Below are positions 1-8,094 of a stretch of DNA of 64,000 bases, one piece after another. How positions within the stretch are numbered: position 1 is the stretch's first letter; the number at the start of each line of letters is the position of its first letter. The notes under the pieces are model-generated. The model ran no database searches. It was not told where the DNA came from and worked only from the letters and a program-made list of their open reading frames with translations. Origin of the DNA: Acrocarpospora corrugata (GTDB taxonomy: Bacteria > Actinomycetota > Actinomycetes > Streptosporangiales > Streptosporangiaceae); the NCBI RefSeq assembly GCF_009687845.1, contig NZ_BLAD01000052.1, positions 1-64,000 on the forward strand, in the 5' to 3' direction. The translations under genes were made by a program, and so were the position numbers.

Positions 1-529
1 GCGAAAGCTATAACTCACCGGCACCATCGAGCAGGGCGCGGAAGGCGATCAAGGGCTGGGACACCGCAGACCATGGAGGTCTGCCTCGGCCTGCGGGAGT
101 TGCCAGCCACAGCCCAGGCAGCGCGGCTGTCCCGCGCCGCTCTCGCCGGTTCGCTCTGCCCGGCCTCGGCGGCGCCCGTCGGCCGATGCGAAATCCTGAC
201 GCCGTCGAGGAGTAGAGAGCGGTCCTCATCCCCGGTTGCCCTTACGGGCGCGGTATAAGTGCGGCCCGGCGCGGTCGTAGCGCAGCCAGGTCCGCCGGAA
301 GGTCAGCTCTCATGTGGTCAGCACGCGGGCGCGCAAGTGAATGCCTCGGCGTGGCGCGCGGCTCGTAGCGCCGGCCCGCTGACCAGCTCTGCCGCCGTCA
401 GCCAGCGCGGGCCAGGACGTTCGCGCGGGCCACGGCGTACCGTTCGCGGATCGCCGGCACGGCGCCCGCCTCGTGCGTCTCAACCTGCCCGACCGTCCAC
501 GATGGCGGCCGCTGCCCGCCCGACAACAC
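1..529. other. No convincing gene
   Basis: All six frames are open in places but the reading frames are arginine/glycine/alanine-rich shadows without family features or ribosome binding sites. A short minus-strand stretch around 410-490 reads like the end of a coding region, so this may be decayed coding DNA continuing from the lectin relic to its right. I see no RNA gene or repeat. Confidence 0.4.
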
Positions 530-905
530 CCAGGCCGCCTGTTGTGCACCGATTGGATGAGGAATCCCAGCCCGTCGGGGGCGTTCTCCAGTCGCCAGCC
601 CTGCCAGGGCTCATCGTGACGTTCCCACTGGGTGGATGATCTGATCCGTGATCGGCACGGTCGCGTCGATGACCAGACCGCCGGCGGCCGACACGATCAC
701 TGCTTGGCCTTTGGACCCGCTCGGTGACAGATACCACAGCTGCAGGGGCTGCCCGTGCGCGTTCCACATGTGGGGACGGCCGCCGAGGTCGTGGTGCAGG
801 GCGGTGTCCAGGGCCAGCCCGCTGGCACGGTTGAGCAGGATCTAGGGTCCCGCTTCCCGTGACCGTGCTTTGAGCGGGGAGCGAGCCTCGGTGCGCACAT
901 CGTCG
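530..905 (-). pseudogene. Remnant of a ricin-type beta-trefoil lectin domain gene
   Basis: Read on the minus strand from about 841, one frame gives a stretch typical of ricin B-type lectin repeats (NRASGLALDT, then HMWNAHGQPLQLWYL and later GGLVIDATVP). This frame hits a stop near 645. The expected continuation (a QWERHDEPWQGWRLE-like segment and an FLIQSVH segment) lies in a different frame, so there is a frameshift near 640-660. An in-frame TAG sits directly upstream of the first repeat, and no start codon or signal peptide is present. Intact members are secreted carbohydrate-binding modules attached to glycoside hydrolases. The lectin identity is inferred from repeat-like motifs only. Confidence 0.5.
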
Positions 906-935
906 ACGCCGATGGTGATGAACGGCAGACGGATC

Positions 936-1481
936 TCAACTTTCCAGCTCGCCATGCGGTGTCCGGCTGGCGCCGCGGAACACCAGGTGGTTGGAGCCGG
1001 CGTAGTTGAAGAGCATGCCGGCGGCCACCCCCGCTGCCGCGGCGGTGGAGATGCCGGTTGTGCGGTAGGTCAGGGTGAAGATTGCGGTGTTCGCGCAGAG
1101 GGCAGTCAGGGCGGTCGCGTTGTAGGCGAGTAGCCGGGTCAGTATCCGGCGGGGGGATCCGCTGGGGCGGTCCTTCCAGGTCAGGAGTGAGCTGAGGGTG
1201 AAGTTGAGCTGGGCTGAGATCGCGATGCCCACCGCGTTGGCGATGGGGGCGCGTACGCCCAGCACCATCAGGCTGGTGAGCAGGAGGTACTGGACGGCGA
1301 AGCAGGTGCTGCCGACGCCGGCGAAGGTGGCCTTGCGGCGGTGCCGGCGAAGTAGGGCCGTCGCGGCGGCGGAGATGGTGGCGAGACGGCTGTGCCGGAG
1401 GGCACCGGGATTCCGCCCGTCGTCCTGGTCCGGTGGCTGGTCGGGGGGTTCGCTCGCGGTCCGGTAGGTCAGCTGTCGCAT
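936..1481 (-). CDS. GtrA-like polytopic membrane protein
   Basis: About 181 aa from the ATG at 1481, which overlaps the end of the upstream excalibur gene by 13 bp. Four hydrophobic segments are visible. The family signature is present: a basic N-terminal stretch before a GxGSxxF segment, then a conserved asparagine-phenylalanine pair (SAQLNFTLSSLLTW) before the third segment. GtrA-type proteins are thought to help flip polyprenyl-phosphate-linked sugars across the membrane. This is the last gene of a minus-strand run that also encodes a DPM-like glycosyltransferase and a GT39 enzyme, which fits a lipid-linked sugar pathway. A longer frame reaching 1619 exists but would overlap the neighbour by 150 bp. 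Confidence 0.75.
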   Translation of the reverse strand: MRQLTYRTASEPPDQPPDQDDGRNPGALRHSRLATISAAATALLRRHRRKATFAGVGSTCFAVQYLLLTSLMVLGVRAPIANAVGIAISAQLNFTLSSLLTWKDRPSGSPRRILTRLLAYNATALTALCANTAIFTLTYRTTGISTAAAAGVAAGMLFNYAGSNHLVFRGASRTPHGELES

Positions 1482-1882
1482 GCGATCCCATTCCGGTCGG
1501 GGTCCAGCCGATGTCGGTCGCGCGGGTTGTTGACGGTGATCCCAGCGAGTTTGTGTGCTCGGATCCAGTCGCAGCGGGTCTCGCCTTTGGCCAGTTTGGG
1601 GAAGTCCCAGGGCACGCACTGCCCGGCCGTGCCGTAGGCGTGGTCGCAGCCGTCGATGCTCGCCGGGATGTCGAGTTTCTTCGGCCGGGCGGCGAGGCGC
1701 GGCCGGGGTGACCGCAGCTTCTTCGCGAACGGGAGCACGTGCGGGCCGGGAGTGGCACGGACGACAGGTGCCGGGCGCGCGTCGGGGGCGCCGGAGGCCT
1801 GGGCGGCGAAGAGCACGGCGGACGGCACCGCGATCGCGGCGGCCGTCAGGGCCACCGCGAGCCTGGTCACACGGGTTCTCAT
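1469..1882 (-). CDS. Secreted excalibur-domain protein
   Basis: A 137-aa protein with an N-terminal signal peptide (about residues 1-31). It ends in DPDRNGIACDS, the calcium-binding excalibur pattern (DxDxDGxxC) with Asn in place of the last acidic residue. Further cysteines lie in DGCDHAYGTAGQCVPW and TRCDW, suggesting disulfides. Its ATG overlaps the stop of the radical copper oxidase gene as ATGA, so the two are probably translationally coupled. Excalibur domains occur on extracellular proteins and bind Ca2+; the role here is unknown, but the operon context points to the cell surface. Confidence 0.75.
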   Translation of the reverse strand: MRTRVTRLAVALTAAAIAVPSAVLFAAQASGAPDARPAPVVRATPGPHVLPFAKKLRSPRPRLAARPKKLDIPASIDGCDHAYGTAGQCVPWDFPKLAKGETRCDWIRAHKLAGITVNNPRDRHRLDPDRNGIACDS

Positions 1883-3984
1883 CAGGCGCCTCCCACGTGT
1901 ACCCAGCTGGCCGCCGAGGGCACCCCGGCCGCGTCGACCACGGTGAGCATGTACCAGCCGGGAGGTGCGATGTTCGGGTTCGTCGTCAGGTTCAGGTCGA
2001 TCACGTTGTCGGGGAACACCGTCAGGGGCAGGTCGACGTACCGCTGGTTGGGGTCGGAGGAGTGGGTGACGGCGGCCGGGCGGATCAGCGACGCCTTGAC
2101 GATGGGGCCGTCGGTGACGATGCGCTGCGCCGTGCCGTACGTCCAGTGGGTGTTGGGGATGGACACGATGACGGGACGGGGGCCGCGGAACAGGTACGGC
2201 GGTGAGTACATCGAGATGCGCAGGTCGAAGCTGCCGTCGCCGGGGTTGTTGCCGAAGGTCATCACCCGGCCGTCGGGCAGCAGCACGGCCGAGGAGTGGT
2301 AGGTGCGGGGCACCGGGTCGGTCGCCATGCCGGGGGTGAAGGAGTTGGTCGCGGGGTCGTACATGGAGGCTCCGAAGACCGGGGTCTCGCGGTAGGTGTG
2401 CAGGGCGCCGCCCGTCTCGAAGACCTTCCCGTCCGGGAGGATCACCGTGGACAGGTAGACCTTGCCCTCCGCGCCGGTCTGCGGGGTGCCGTCGGCGTAG
2501 TGGCCGTGCGGCAGGTCGGGGCCTGGCACGTACGCCGGCGTGGGCTGTTTGAGGTCGATCAGGTCGGTCAGCCGGTGCGCGCTGGGGCTGATGGTGTGGT
2601 TGCCGCCTCCCACGGTGAGCACCTTCTGGTCCTGCGCCGGCGGCAGCAGCACGCTCATCGACTGGTCACGTTCGTCCTTTCTGCGCAGCCCCGGCACGTC
2701 GGTGATGGTGCCCGCGTCGTAGTCGTAGACGGACGCGCCGGTGCCGGGCAGGCCGACCCCGAAGACGTGCGAGCCGGTGTAGAACAGCCGCCCGTCCTGG
2801 AGCAGGATCATCGCCGGGTACAGGCCCCAGAAGCTCCACGCCTGCTTGGCCTGGCCCATCGGCAGCCACTGTCCCTGCGCGGCGGAGAAATGCTCGTTGA
2901 CCACGGTGCCGGAGGAGTCCTCGGCCAGCCCGCCCAGCGAGATGACGTCGCCGTTGCCCATGATCGTGGCGGACGGGTACCAGTGCCCGGCGAGCATGTC
3001 GTTGGTACGGGTGTAGGAGTTGGTGGCCGGATCGAAGATGTAGGAGACCTTCAGGCCCTTGTATCCGACGGTGCCGTCCGGGGCGGCGTAGTCCTTGTTT
3101 CCGCCCATCACCAGCACCCGGCCGTCGGCGAGCTGGACGTGGCCCGCGCAGAAGAAGTCGGCCGGCGTGGGCACGTCGGTGAAGGTCCCGGTCACGGGGT
3201 CATAGATGCTGGTCTTGAAGTCGCCGGCCTGGAACAGGTCGGTGTCGTTGCCCGATCCGGCGATGAGCAGGACCTTGCCGGTGCGCAGCAGCACCGCGTG
3301 CATGGCCCGCGCGGGCGACTGTTCGGGGCGTATCTGCCACTGGCCGACGCATTCCGGGCCGATGCCGGTGCACGGCGGGTCGGGGACGAGGGCGGCGGCG
3401 TCCACCATGGCGTAGTCGTCGGTGACCAGGGTTCCGACGCCGTAGTTGGTCACTCCCCAGGTGAGCCGGTCGGTTCCGGGCGGCACCGGCGGGGTGCGTA
3501 CCAGGGCGCGCTGGAACGTTCCGGTGACCGGCAGGGCGGCCAGGTCGGTCCACCACTGCCAGCCGGCCGTCGTGTCGTGCCGGAACACCGTGATCACGGT
3601 GTTGGGCTGAGAGGTCGTGTACCAGACCGACAGGTCGTACTGGTGTCCCTCGGTCACCGGCGGCGCGCAGTCCGGGTTCTCCGTCATCATCGCCTTGCGG
3701 TCGCCGCCGGCCAGCCGGGTGATGGTGAGGTCCAGCGCCCGGGAGCCGCCGTGTGCCGTCCCGGTCACCGTGAAGGTGTGGTCGTTGTCGCCGTATCCGG
3801 ATTTCTCCCAGCACTGCGGGAAACCGGTGGTTCCGTCCAAGATTTCCAGGCCGGGGTTCTTGAGCAGGTTCACGTCGGCGACGGCCATCGGAGTGCCGAG
3901 CGCAGCCAGGGCCAGCGCGCCCGACACTCCCAGCACCACCCGCACCCGGGCGCGCCGGGTCCTGTGTCGGTACGGCCAGGCCAT
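1882..3984 (-). CDS. Galactose-oxidase/GlxA-like radical copper oxidase with N-terminal carbohydrate-binding-like domain
   Basis: 700 aa. Residues 1-36 form a signal peptide/anchor. Residues ~38-200 resemble a CBM4/9-type beta-sandwich (starts NLLKNPGLE). Residues ~215-590 form a Kelch propeller, and 600-700 the DUF1929 early-set domain. All copper-radical residues have equivalents: Cys279 (DFFCAG) and Tyr336 (GHWYPSA) for the Cys-Tyr cofactor, axial Tyr562 and ligand His563 (RTYHSS), and His641 (VTHSSDP). Galactose oxidase and Streptomyces GlxA oxidise alcohols to aldehydes with H2O2 release; GlxA acts with the cellulose-synthase-like CslA. Here the gene is ATGA-coupled to neighbours on both sides, in an operon headed by a CslA-like GT2. 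The substrate is unknown, and the N-terminal domain may target a glycan. Confidence 0.88.
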   Translation of the reverse strand: MAWPYRHRTRRARVRVVLGVSGALALAALGTPMAVADVNLLKNPGLEILDGTTGFPQCWEKSGYGDNDHTFTVTGTAHGGSRALDLTITRLAGGDRKAMMTENPDCAPPVTEGHQYDLSVWYTTSQPNTVITVFRHDTTAGWQWWTDLAALPVTGTFQRALVRTPPVPPGTDRLTWGVTNYGVGTLVTDDYAMVDAAALVPDPPCTGIGPECVGQWQIRPEQSPARAMHAVLLRTGKVLLIAGSGNDTDLFQAGDFKTSIYDPVTGTFTDVPTPADFFCAGHVQLADGRVLVMGGNKDYAAPDGTVGYKGLKVSYIFDPATNSYTRTNDMLAGHWYPSATIMGNGDVISLGGLAEDSSGTVVNEHFSAAQGQWLPMGQAKQAWSFWGLYPAMILLQDGRLFYTGSHVFGVGLPGTGASVYDYDAGTITDVPGLRRKDERDQSMSVLLPPAQDQKVLTVGGGNHTISPSAHRLTDLIDLKQPTPAYVPGPDLPHGHYADGTPQTGAEGKVYLSTVILPDGKVFETGGALHTYRETPVFGASMYDPATNSFTPGMATDPVPRTYHSSAVLLPDGRVMTFGNNPGDGSFDLRISMYSPPYLFRGPRPVIVSIPNTHWTYGTAQRIVTDGPIVKASLIRPAAVTHSSDPNQRYVDLPLTVFPDNVIDLNLTTNPNIAPPGWYMLTVVDAAGVPSAASWVHVGGA

Positions 3985-4724
3985 CAGGCCTCACCCGGTC
4001 GAGCCAGGGTGGCGGAGCCGGTGGAGATCCGGAGCCGGGCGAGGTGCCGGAGGAACCGCACCCCCTCGCGTACCGAGGATTTGGAGTCCCCGGTGGCGCG
4101 CTCGCGGAAGCCGTACGGGACCTCGCTGATCCGCCGGATCTGGCAGCGCACGATCACCTCCAGCAGGACCTTGTAACCGACCGGCCGCAGGCGGTCGGTC
4201 CGCAGCGCGGTGCGGCGGACCGCGAAGTAGCCGCTCATCGGGTCGCTCACCCGGTACAGGCGGCGGAACAGGACCTTGGCCGCCAGGGTGGACAGCCGGG
4301 AGGCCAGCACCCGGTGCCGCCCGGCGAGCCCGCCGTGGTCGCCGCCGGGGATGTAGCGCGAGGCCACGACCAGGTGCGCGCCGGTCCGCTCGCCCTCGGC
4401 GATCAGCGTGGGGATCACCGACGGCGGGTGCTGCAGGTCGCCGTCCATCACCACCACCCAGGAGCCGCGGGCCACCCGCAGGCCGTCGGCGACCGCGCCG
4501 GCCAGCCCGCCGGTGGCCGCGGCGCGGTGGATCAGCGACACGCTGCCGCGCCGGCCGGCGGACTGCCGGCTGATCACCTCAGGGGTGTCGTCGGTGCTGT
4601 CGTCGACGAAGATGATCTCCACCGCGGTCCGCGCGTCGATGGTGTCGTCGATCTCGGCGAGCAACGGCGCGATGTTGCCGGACTCGTTGAACGTGGGTAT
4701 CACGATGGAGAGGGACGGGGTCAC
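3984..4724 (-). CDS. Dolichol-phosphate mannosyltransferase-like GT2
   Basis: 246 aa from a GTG that overlaps the preceding stop as GTGA. The GT-A fold is clear: SIVIPTFNESGNI at the N-terminus, IIFVDDSTDDT, the metal-binding MDGDLQHPP, and SDPMSGYFAVRR before the acceptor region. There are no obvious C-terminal membrane segments, so it resembles the soluble DPM1/polyprenol-phosphate glycosyltransferase class. The expected reaction is transfer of a sugar from a nucleotide donor to polyprenyl phosphate on the cytoplasmic face. Downstream GtrA (flipping) and upstream GT39 (use of the lipid-linked sugar outside) would complete that pathway. Confidence 0.85.
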   Translation of the reverse strand: MTPSLSIVIPTFNESGNIAPLLAEIDDTIDARTAVEIIFVDDSTDDTPEVISRQSAGRRGSVSLIHRAAATGGLAGAVADGLRVARGSWVVVMDGDLQHPPSVIPTLIAEGERTGAHLVVASRYIPGGDHGGLAGRHRVLASRLSTLAAKVLFRRLYRVSDPMSGYFAVRRTALRTDRLRPVGYKVLLEVIVRCQIRRISEVPYGFRERATGDSKSSVREGVRFLRHLARLRISTGSATLARPGEA

Positions 4725-6271
4725 GATGCCTCCCGTTCGGGGCGTGTGGTCGTCGTCACTTCGCGGACCTCGATCCGGCCGCCGCCGGTGCCGAAGGTCG
4801 CCACCACCCGCGAGTGCGCGAGCGCGCCCGCGAGCGTGGGGAGCTGCGCGGCCTCACCGCGCACCGCCGGGGTGGAGACCACGTAGTCGACGTCGCGCCA
4901 GCCGTTCGGCAGGGTGCTCTGCACGGCGGGGTCGAGGTCGATCTTGTAGTGCCAGATCGCCCCGAGGCCGGGCGCGTGCCCGGCGCGGACCAGGTCCACC
5001 CAGAGCACGCCGTCCACGATGGTGCGCTGTCCCGGCCGGACCGGCATCTCCTCCCGGAGCCATCGGGACGCGGCCGTGTATCCGTCGTTGGTGGACTCGG
5101 TGAGCATCCGCGCGTCGGTGACCGGCCAGCCGGTGAGCGCGATCGCGCCGGTGACGATCAGGACGGTGGTGACCAGCGCGCTGCCGAACCCGCGTTCGGC
5201 CCGGATGACGATGGCGGCCGCGACCCCGGCCACCGACAGCGCCAGGAACGGCACCAGCTGGACGATGTACATCTTCGGCAGGTATCCGCCCGGCCGCAGC
5301 GCCACCACCACCAGCAGCAGCACGGCGAGCGCGGGGGCGCGCGCGGGACGCACCGCCAGGCCGGCGACGGCCGCGGCGAGTCCGCCGATGAGCAGGACCG
5401 GATCGTTGGCCAGCCAGCTCATCAGCAGCTCATGCGCCTCCGTGCCGGGGACGAACACGCTGCCGGTGCCGGCCCGGTCGTGCAGCTGGAAGGCGAGCGT
5501 CCCCAGCAGCGACACGTGGTCCTCGCCGGGGAACAATTCGCCCTTCAGCGCCGCGTAGAGCGGGTACAGCGACGCGGTGAAGATCATGCCGGAGAGGAAA
5601 CCGGCCAGCGAGAAGCGCCGGGTGCTCGGGTGGCTGCCCTGCCACAGCGCCACGATCACCGCGGGGACGGCGATCGCGATGGTCTCCTTGGAGAGCACCG
5701 CGAAGCTGGTGGCCACCCCCGCCGCCACGTGCTGCCACAGGTGCGTACGCGGCGACAGGGCCAGCGCGAACGCGGCCAGCAGCCACATGACCGCGAAATT
5801 GTCCAGATACACCTGGTGCTGCATGCTCAGCGCCAGCGGAGACAGCCCGGCGATCGCCATCGCCAGCAGCGCGGTCCAGCGGGTGCCTTGCAGCCTGCGC
5901 GCCACCGTGTACACCAGCAGCAGGGTGATCGCGAGCACCACGAGCATGGCGATCCGGCCGTGGACCAGCGCCGGCAGGCCGGGCAGCAGCCACTGGCCCG
6001 GCCAGGACAGCACGGCGAGCTGGATCCAGCCCAGCGGCGGATGGTCGTACCAGTAGGTGTAGTGCGCGAGCTGGCCGTGCTGTACGGCCCACGCCTGGGA
6101 GATGTACGCGCCCTCGTCGTCGTTGGGGAAGGGCTGGTCGGCCAGGTTCCAGGCGTGTGCCGCGATCAGGATCACCAGCAGCACGGCGACCGGCAGGAAC
6201 CGGCGGCGGCGCGGCGGGCGGGCCGGGGCGCCGACCGGCGGGGTGGCGGGCGCCAGCAGGACGGCGGTCAT
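4721..6271 (-). CDS. GT39/ArnT-like polytopic glycosyltransferase
   Basis: 516 aa from the ATG at 6271, overlapping the upstream stop as ATGA. The frame is open further upstream, but that part is antisense to the GT2. About 11-12 membrane segments are followed by an extracytoplasmic C-terminal domain. The first loop has the acidic pair NDDEGAY, and YDHPPLGW follows, both typical of GT39/ArnT/PMT enzymes that use polyprenyl-phosphate sugars as donors on the outside of the membrane. It probably uses the lipid-linked sugar made by the adjacent DPM-like enzyme. The acceptor (protein, polysaccharide or lipid) cannot be told from sequence. Confidence 0.85.
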   Translation of the reverse strand: MTAVLLAPATPPVGAPARPPRRRRFLPVAVLLVILIAAHAWNLADQPFPNDDEGAYISQAWAVQHGQLAHYTYWYDHPPLGWIQLAVLSWPGQWLLPGLPALVHGRIAMLVVLAITLLLVYTVARRLQGTRWTALLAMAIAGLSPLALSMQHQVYLDNFAVMWLLAAFALALSPRTHLWQHVAAGVATSFAVLSKETIAIAVPAVIVALWQGSHPSTRRFSLAGFLSGMIFTASLYPLYAALKGELFPGEDHVSLLGTLAFQLHDRAGTGSVFVPGTEAHELLMSWLANDPVLLIGGLAAAVAGLAVRPARAPALAVLLLVVVALRPGGYLPKMYIVQLVPFLALSVAGVAAAIVIRAERGFGSALVTTVLIVTGAIALTGWPVTDARMLTESTNDGYTAASRWLREEMPVRPGQRTIVDGVLWVDLVRAGHAPGLGAIWHYKIDLDPAVQSTLPNGWRDVDYVVSTPAVRGEAAQLPTLAGALAHSRVVATFGTGGGRIEVREVTTTTRPEREAS

Positions 6272-7521
6272 GTCTCCTCCCGGAGCCGCAGGTGGGCGCC
6301 GGCATGATAGGTGAGCTCCCAGTCGCCCCTGCCGGTGGACTCCCGCCAGACCGAGCGCAGCGCCGCCACCGCCAGGATCGCCTGGTAGAGCGGCAGTCCC
6401 GCGATCAGCTTGGCGTAGTGCCCGGCCCGGACCCGCACGCCGTACTGCCTGCCGAAGTCGTGCAGTCCGGCCAGCTCGAAGGCGAGCATGGTCAGGGTCG
6501 GCAGCAACGGCAGGAAGGTGATCAGCGCCACCCCGTCGGGCACGTCCAGCAGGAACCCGGCCAGGATGCCCACCGGGATGACGGCGCCGGTGAACGCCTG
6601 AATGAACGGTGAGGTGAGGGTGAACCTGGCCAGCAGCCGCTGGCGCAGCGTGGGCAGCGCCTTCCACTCGCCCTTGCGCAGCACCTGCAGGAACCCCTGG
6701 TTCCACCGGGTGCGCTGCTTGACCAGCGCCTTGATCGAGCCGGGTGTCTCCTCCCTGGTGACCAGCACCGCGTCGTAGGCCACCGCGAACTTCTTGCCCC
6801 GGGTGGAGAGCCGGACGCCGAGATCGCAGTCCTCGGCGAGGCAGTCCTGGTCCCACCCGCCGTTCTCGCGCAGCACCTCGGTACGGACGAACACGGTGTT
6901 GCCGCCCAGCGGGATGAAGCCCATCCGGGCGTGCAGATGCAGCCGGCTGCGGAACCAGAAGAAGTACTCCATGCAGTTGCGCAGGCTGTACCAGCTGGAG
7001 TGGAAATTGATCAGCTGCACGCCGCCCTGCAGCACGTCGGCGCGGGTTTCGCGGAACTCGTGGTCGACGTGTTCGAGGAGCAGCGGATGGACCTCGTCCT
7101 CGGCGTCGAAGACCCCGACGATCTCCCCGGTGCAGTACGGCAGCGCGGTGTTGAGCGCCTTGGGCTTGTTCTTGCGGGGGTTGACGTCGGTGATCACACG
7201 GACCTGGTCCGGGTGGTCACGGGCGAGGTCCGCGGCGATCGCGGCGGTGCCGGGATCGTCGTGGCCGACGATGACGAGGATCTCGAAATCCCGGTGGGTG
7301 GACTGGAGCAGGCCGGTGACGGTGGCGGCGAGGACGTTCTCCTCCATGCGGGCCGGAACCAGCAGGGAGAAGGACATTCGCTGCTCGCCGTCGGGAGCGG
7401 AGAAACGGGTCGCGTTCAGCGTTTCGGGGGTGCGCCACGCGTGCAGCATCCACCACATCGTCAAGGCTGCGGAGGCGGTCAGAATGACGGAAATGAAGAT
7501 CGCCATAAAGGAGATCATCAT
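6268..7521 (-). CDS. Processive GT2, cellulose/hyaluronan-synthase-like
   Basis: 417 aa and the first gene of the operon. There is an N-terminal membrane segment (about 5-27) and a C-terminal membrane region after residue ~290. Catalytic signatures are in order: DAED at 139-142 (DxD type), EDCD at 230-233 (base region) and QRTRW at 269-273 (the QxxRW of processive synthases). It is shorter than CslA/BcsA and lacks a visible PilZ domain. Streptomyces CslA makes a beta-glucan that GlxA modifies; the GlxA-like gene here lies three genes downstream. I infer synthesis of an extracellular polysaccharide. No good Shine-Dalgarno precedes the ATG, so a leaderless or near-leaderless start is possible. 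Confidence 0.85.
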   Translation of the reverse strand: MMISFMAIFISVILTASAALTMWWMLHAWRTPETLNATRFSAPDGEQRMSFSLLVPARMEENVLAATVTGLLQSTHRDFEILVIVGHDDPGTAAIAADLARDHPDQVRVITDVNPRKNKPKALNTALPYCTGEIVGVFDAEDEVHPLLLEHVDHEFRETRADVLQGGVQLINFHSSWYSLRNCMEYFFWFRSRLHLHARMGFIPLGGNTVFVRTEVLRENGGWDQDCLAEDCDLGVRLSTRGKKFAVAYDAVLVTREETPGSIKALVKQRTRWNQGFLQVLRKGEWKALPTLRQRLLARFTLTSPFIQAFTGAVIPVGILAGFLLDVPDGVALITFLPLLPTLTMLAFELAGLHDFGRQYGVRVRAGHYAKLIAGLPLYQAILAVAALRSVWRESTGRGDWELTYHAGAHLRLREET

Positions 7522-7830
7522 GGTCGGAAGTTATGTCGCATGGATGTCCTTAAGGCGGGCGATCTTCAGTTTGGTACGTGCCAATCGTCAGGAGCGCTCA
7601 TAACAGAACGGAATCTCCAGGGTAATGGGGACGTAAACAAGGGAACCGTCCGTCGAGAAAATACGCAGTGACATATGTGTCGCGGCAATTACATATTTGT
7701 TATGCCGGTCCAGAATGCGGAAACAAGCGCGATCTGGGGCCTCGGCTGTATGCGGGCACGTCAGCGCACACCAATGCGCTCACCGCCAACCAGTCACTTG
7801 AGCCACTTCTGACAACCCCGAGCGCCTTCA

Positions 7831-7859
7831 TTGACAGGCCGTGGATCCCGTCGTATTTT
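7831..7859 (+). promoter_or_regulatory. Sigma-70-type promoter
   Basis: A perfect -35 TTGACA (7831-7836), a 17-bp spacer and a -10 TATTTT (7854-7859) point rightwards, towards the alpha/beta hydrolase gene whose ATG is about 230 bp downstream. Such a consensus match is unusual in this high-GC background. Transcription would start near 7866, inside the adjacent palindrome. Confidence 0.65.
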
Positions 7860-7860
7860 C

Positions 7861-7877
7861 TTAGGAAGGTTTCCTAA
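7861..7877. promoter_or_regulatory. Operator-like palindrome overlapping the transcription start
   Basis: A perfect 7-bp inverted repeat, TTAGGAA-GGT-TTCCTAA, begins one base after the -10 hexamer. A repressor bound here would block initiation. No regulator gene is adjacent, so the binding protein would act in trans. Confidence 0.6.
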
Positions 7878-8094
7878 CAAAAATGCAACGTCTGGGTCGA
7901 AACGCGGGGCTGACGCGGCCTATCCGGCGCGTCCCGGCGAGTTGCCGTGGATGCGCCCGTATTCGATCTTCATTCGGTGGCCGGCTGATAGACTCATAGC
8001 GCGAATGGCGACAATTGAGTTCGCGCTTCGACATCCTGGCCATTAATTGCGCGTCCCTTTACGCCGCCATCGGACTTCGCGGGGAGGAACGCAC

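Larger units (their letters stand above)
7522..8094. other. Divergent intergenic region between the glycan operon and an alpha/beta hydrolase
   Basis: About 570 bp with markedly lower GC than its surroundings. It contains a good sigma-70-type promoter and an overlapping palindrome (listed separately), plus an 8-bp palindrome ACATATGT at 7671-7678 nearer the operon. Open frames here have no family features. It presumably carries control elements for both divergent units. Confidence 0.6.

Noticed and set aside
697-1758. 353-aa minus-strand open frame across the GtrA and excalibur genes
   Set aside because: Composition is typical of an antisense/out-of-frame shadow (Pro/Arg/Ser-rich); the GtrA and excalibur frames carry real motifs in the same DNA.
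2296-4176. 626-aa plus-strand open frame opposite the oxidase gene
   Set aside because: GC-rich antisense shadow of the radical copper oxidase, rich in Gly/Arg/Val with no family features.
4721-6856. N-terminal extension of the GT39 frame beyond 6271
   Set aside because: The extension is out-of-frame GT2 sequence; the ATG at 6271 forms the same ATGA coupling as neighbouring junctions.
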